Positions 63,842-64,000 of a stretch of DNA of 64,000 nt are shown here, one piece after another. Source of the DNA: Mycobacterium adipatum (lineage in GTDB: Bacteria; Actinomycetota; Actinomycetes; Mycobacteriales; Mycobacteriaceae); the NCBI RefSeq assembly GCF_001644575.1, contig NZ_CP015596.1, positions 3,472,001 through 3,536,000 on the forward strand, read 5' to 3'. The first letter of the stretch is position 1. Each line of letters starts with the position of its first letter. The notes under the pieces were generated by a model that did not search any database, was not told the DNA's origin, and saw only the letters and a program-made list of their open reading frames with translations. A program made the position numbers and the translations under genes.

Positions 63842-64000
63842 CTAGGTCAGTGGCTTGAGGTCCTGGAGCAGCGTCGGCACCAGTTCGCTGACGGTGGGAT
63901 GGATGTGCATGGTGCGCGAGATCGCCGTGTAGGGCAGCTTGGCGGTCATGACGTCGAGGATCGCGTGCACCACCTCGTCACCCCCAACCCCGAGAATGGA
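63842..64000 (-). CDS. FAD/NAD(P) disulfide oxidoreductase, C-terminal end only
   Basis: The last 52 residues of a minus-strand gene are present; the rest is right of the window. ILGVGGDEVVHAILDVMTAKLPYTAIS is followed by MHIHPTVSELVPTLLQDLKPL, the dimerisation-domain end of mercuric-reductase/lipoamide-dehydrogenase-like flavoproteins, including the conserved His of HIHPT that acts as acid/base. The exact member cannot be assigned from this part. Confidence 0.8.
   Translation of the reverse strand, partial: SILGVGGDEVVHAILDVMTAKLPYTAISRTMHIHPTVSELVPTLLQDLKPLT

Noticed and set aside
63786..63845. GTG-started 19-codon frame before the flavoprotein end
   Set aside because: It has no ribosome binding site, is very short, and overlaps the stop codon of the convergent gene. 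Chance is the simplest explanation.

Overview
The window is about 64 kb of GC-rich actinobacterial chromosome. Gene content points to a mycobacterium, most likely a rapid-growing environmental species (Mycolicibacterium type). The evidence is RbpA, a complete Pup-proteasome system, PafBC, a Ppm1/Lnt pair encoded as two genes, F420-type PPOX enzymes, an aerobic cobalamin pathway, MTB12- and LppK-like exported proteins, and ectABCD, which M. smegmatis has and M. tuberculosis lacks. The gene order from rbpA to the RecB-like nuclease broadly follows M. tuberculosis Rv2050-Rv2119, with accessory insertions. This statement rests on remembered family knowledge, not on a database search. I saw no rRNA, tRNA, insertion sequence, prophage or CRISPR array.

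Layout. (1) 1-14.4 kb is accessory metabolism: a partial membrane protein, a nitroreductase, an RDD membrane protein, a gluconate module (gntR divergent from gntK-gntP), an SCO6745-like protein, a minus-strand cluster (type B esterase, copper amine oxidase, phosphotransferase/AttH-like fusion, YnfA-like membrane protein), two lipoproteins, and a winged-helix/hydrolase fusion. (2) 14.5-21.3 kb holds rbpA, ppm1, lnt, an amidohydrolase, fxsA, and purU flanked by two PPOX paralogues. (3) 21.3-34.5 kb is the cobalamin region: cobN, cobG-cobH-cobIJ and cobK-cobM-cobL. It is interrupted by a dioxygenase remnant and a TetR-phosphotransferase pair, and is followed by an SDR and a PPOX protein. (4) 34.4-44.8 kb is housekeeping: pepE-like peptidase, 5'-3' exonuclease, DUF4333 protein, helY, tatC, tatA, pafC, pafB, pafA. 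(5) 44.9-48.3 kb is the proteasome core: prcA, prcB, pup, dop. (6) 48.3-58.2 kb is an accessory block between dop and mpa: ectABCD, a two-component pair encoded tail to tail, a membrane protein, a DUF732 protein, an EamA transporter with a LysR regulator, and a hypothetical protein. (7) 58.2-64 kb holds mpa, two MTB12/LppK-type proteins, trmI, a RecB-like nuclease, a thioesterase-like protein, and the end of a flavin disulfide reductase.

How the parts work together. Pup is deamidated by Dop, ligated by PafA, and recruited by Mpa to the PrcAB proteasome, so one neighbourhood holds the whole pathway. PafB and PafC share its transcription direction. EctA-D make ectoine and 5-hydroxyectoine. The cob genes cover cobalt insertion and most of the corrin-ring steps.

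The most interesting regulatory reading is a GTTGACA-NN-TGTCA element placed just upstream of the predicted start sites of two distant phosphotransferase loci. One of these loci begins with a TetR regulator, so a small shared regulon is suggested. Many genes have a TANNNT hexamer exactly 6-7 bases before the start codon, the pattern of leaderless mycobacterial promoters. At the pepE-like/exonuclease border two such hexamers overlap on opposite strands. rbpA carries an extracytoplasmic-sigma-type promoter. A 35-residue membrane peptide precedes cobN, and its ribosome binding site lies inside a perfect hairpin.
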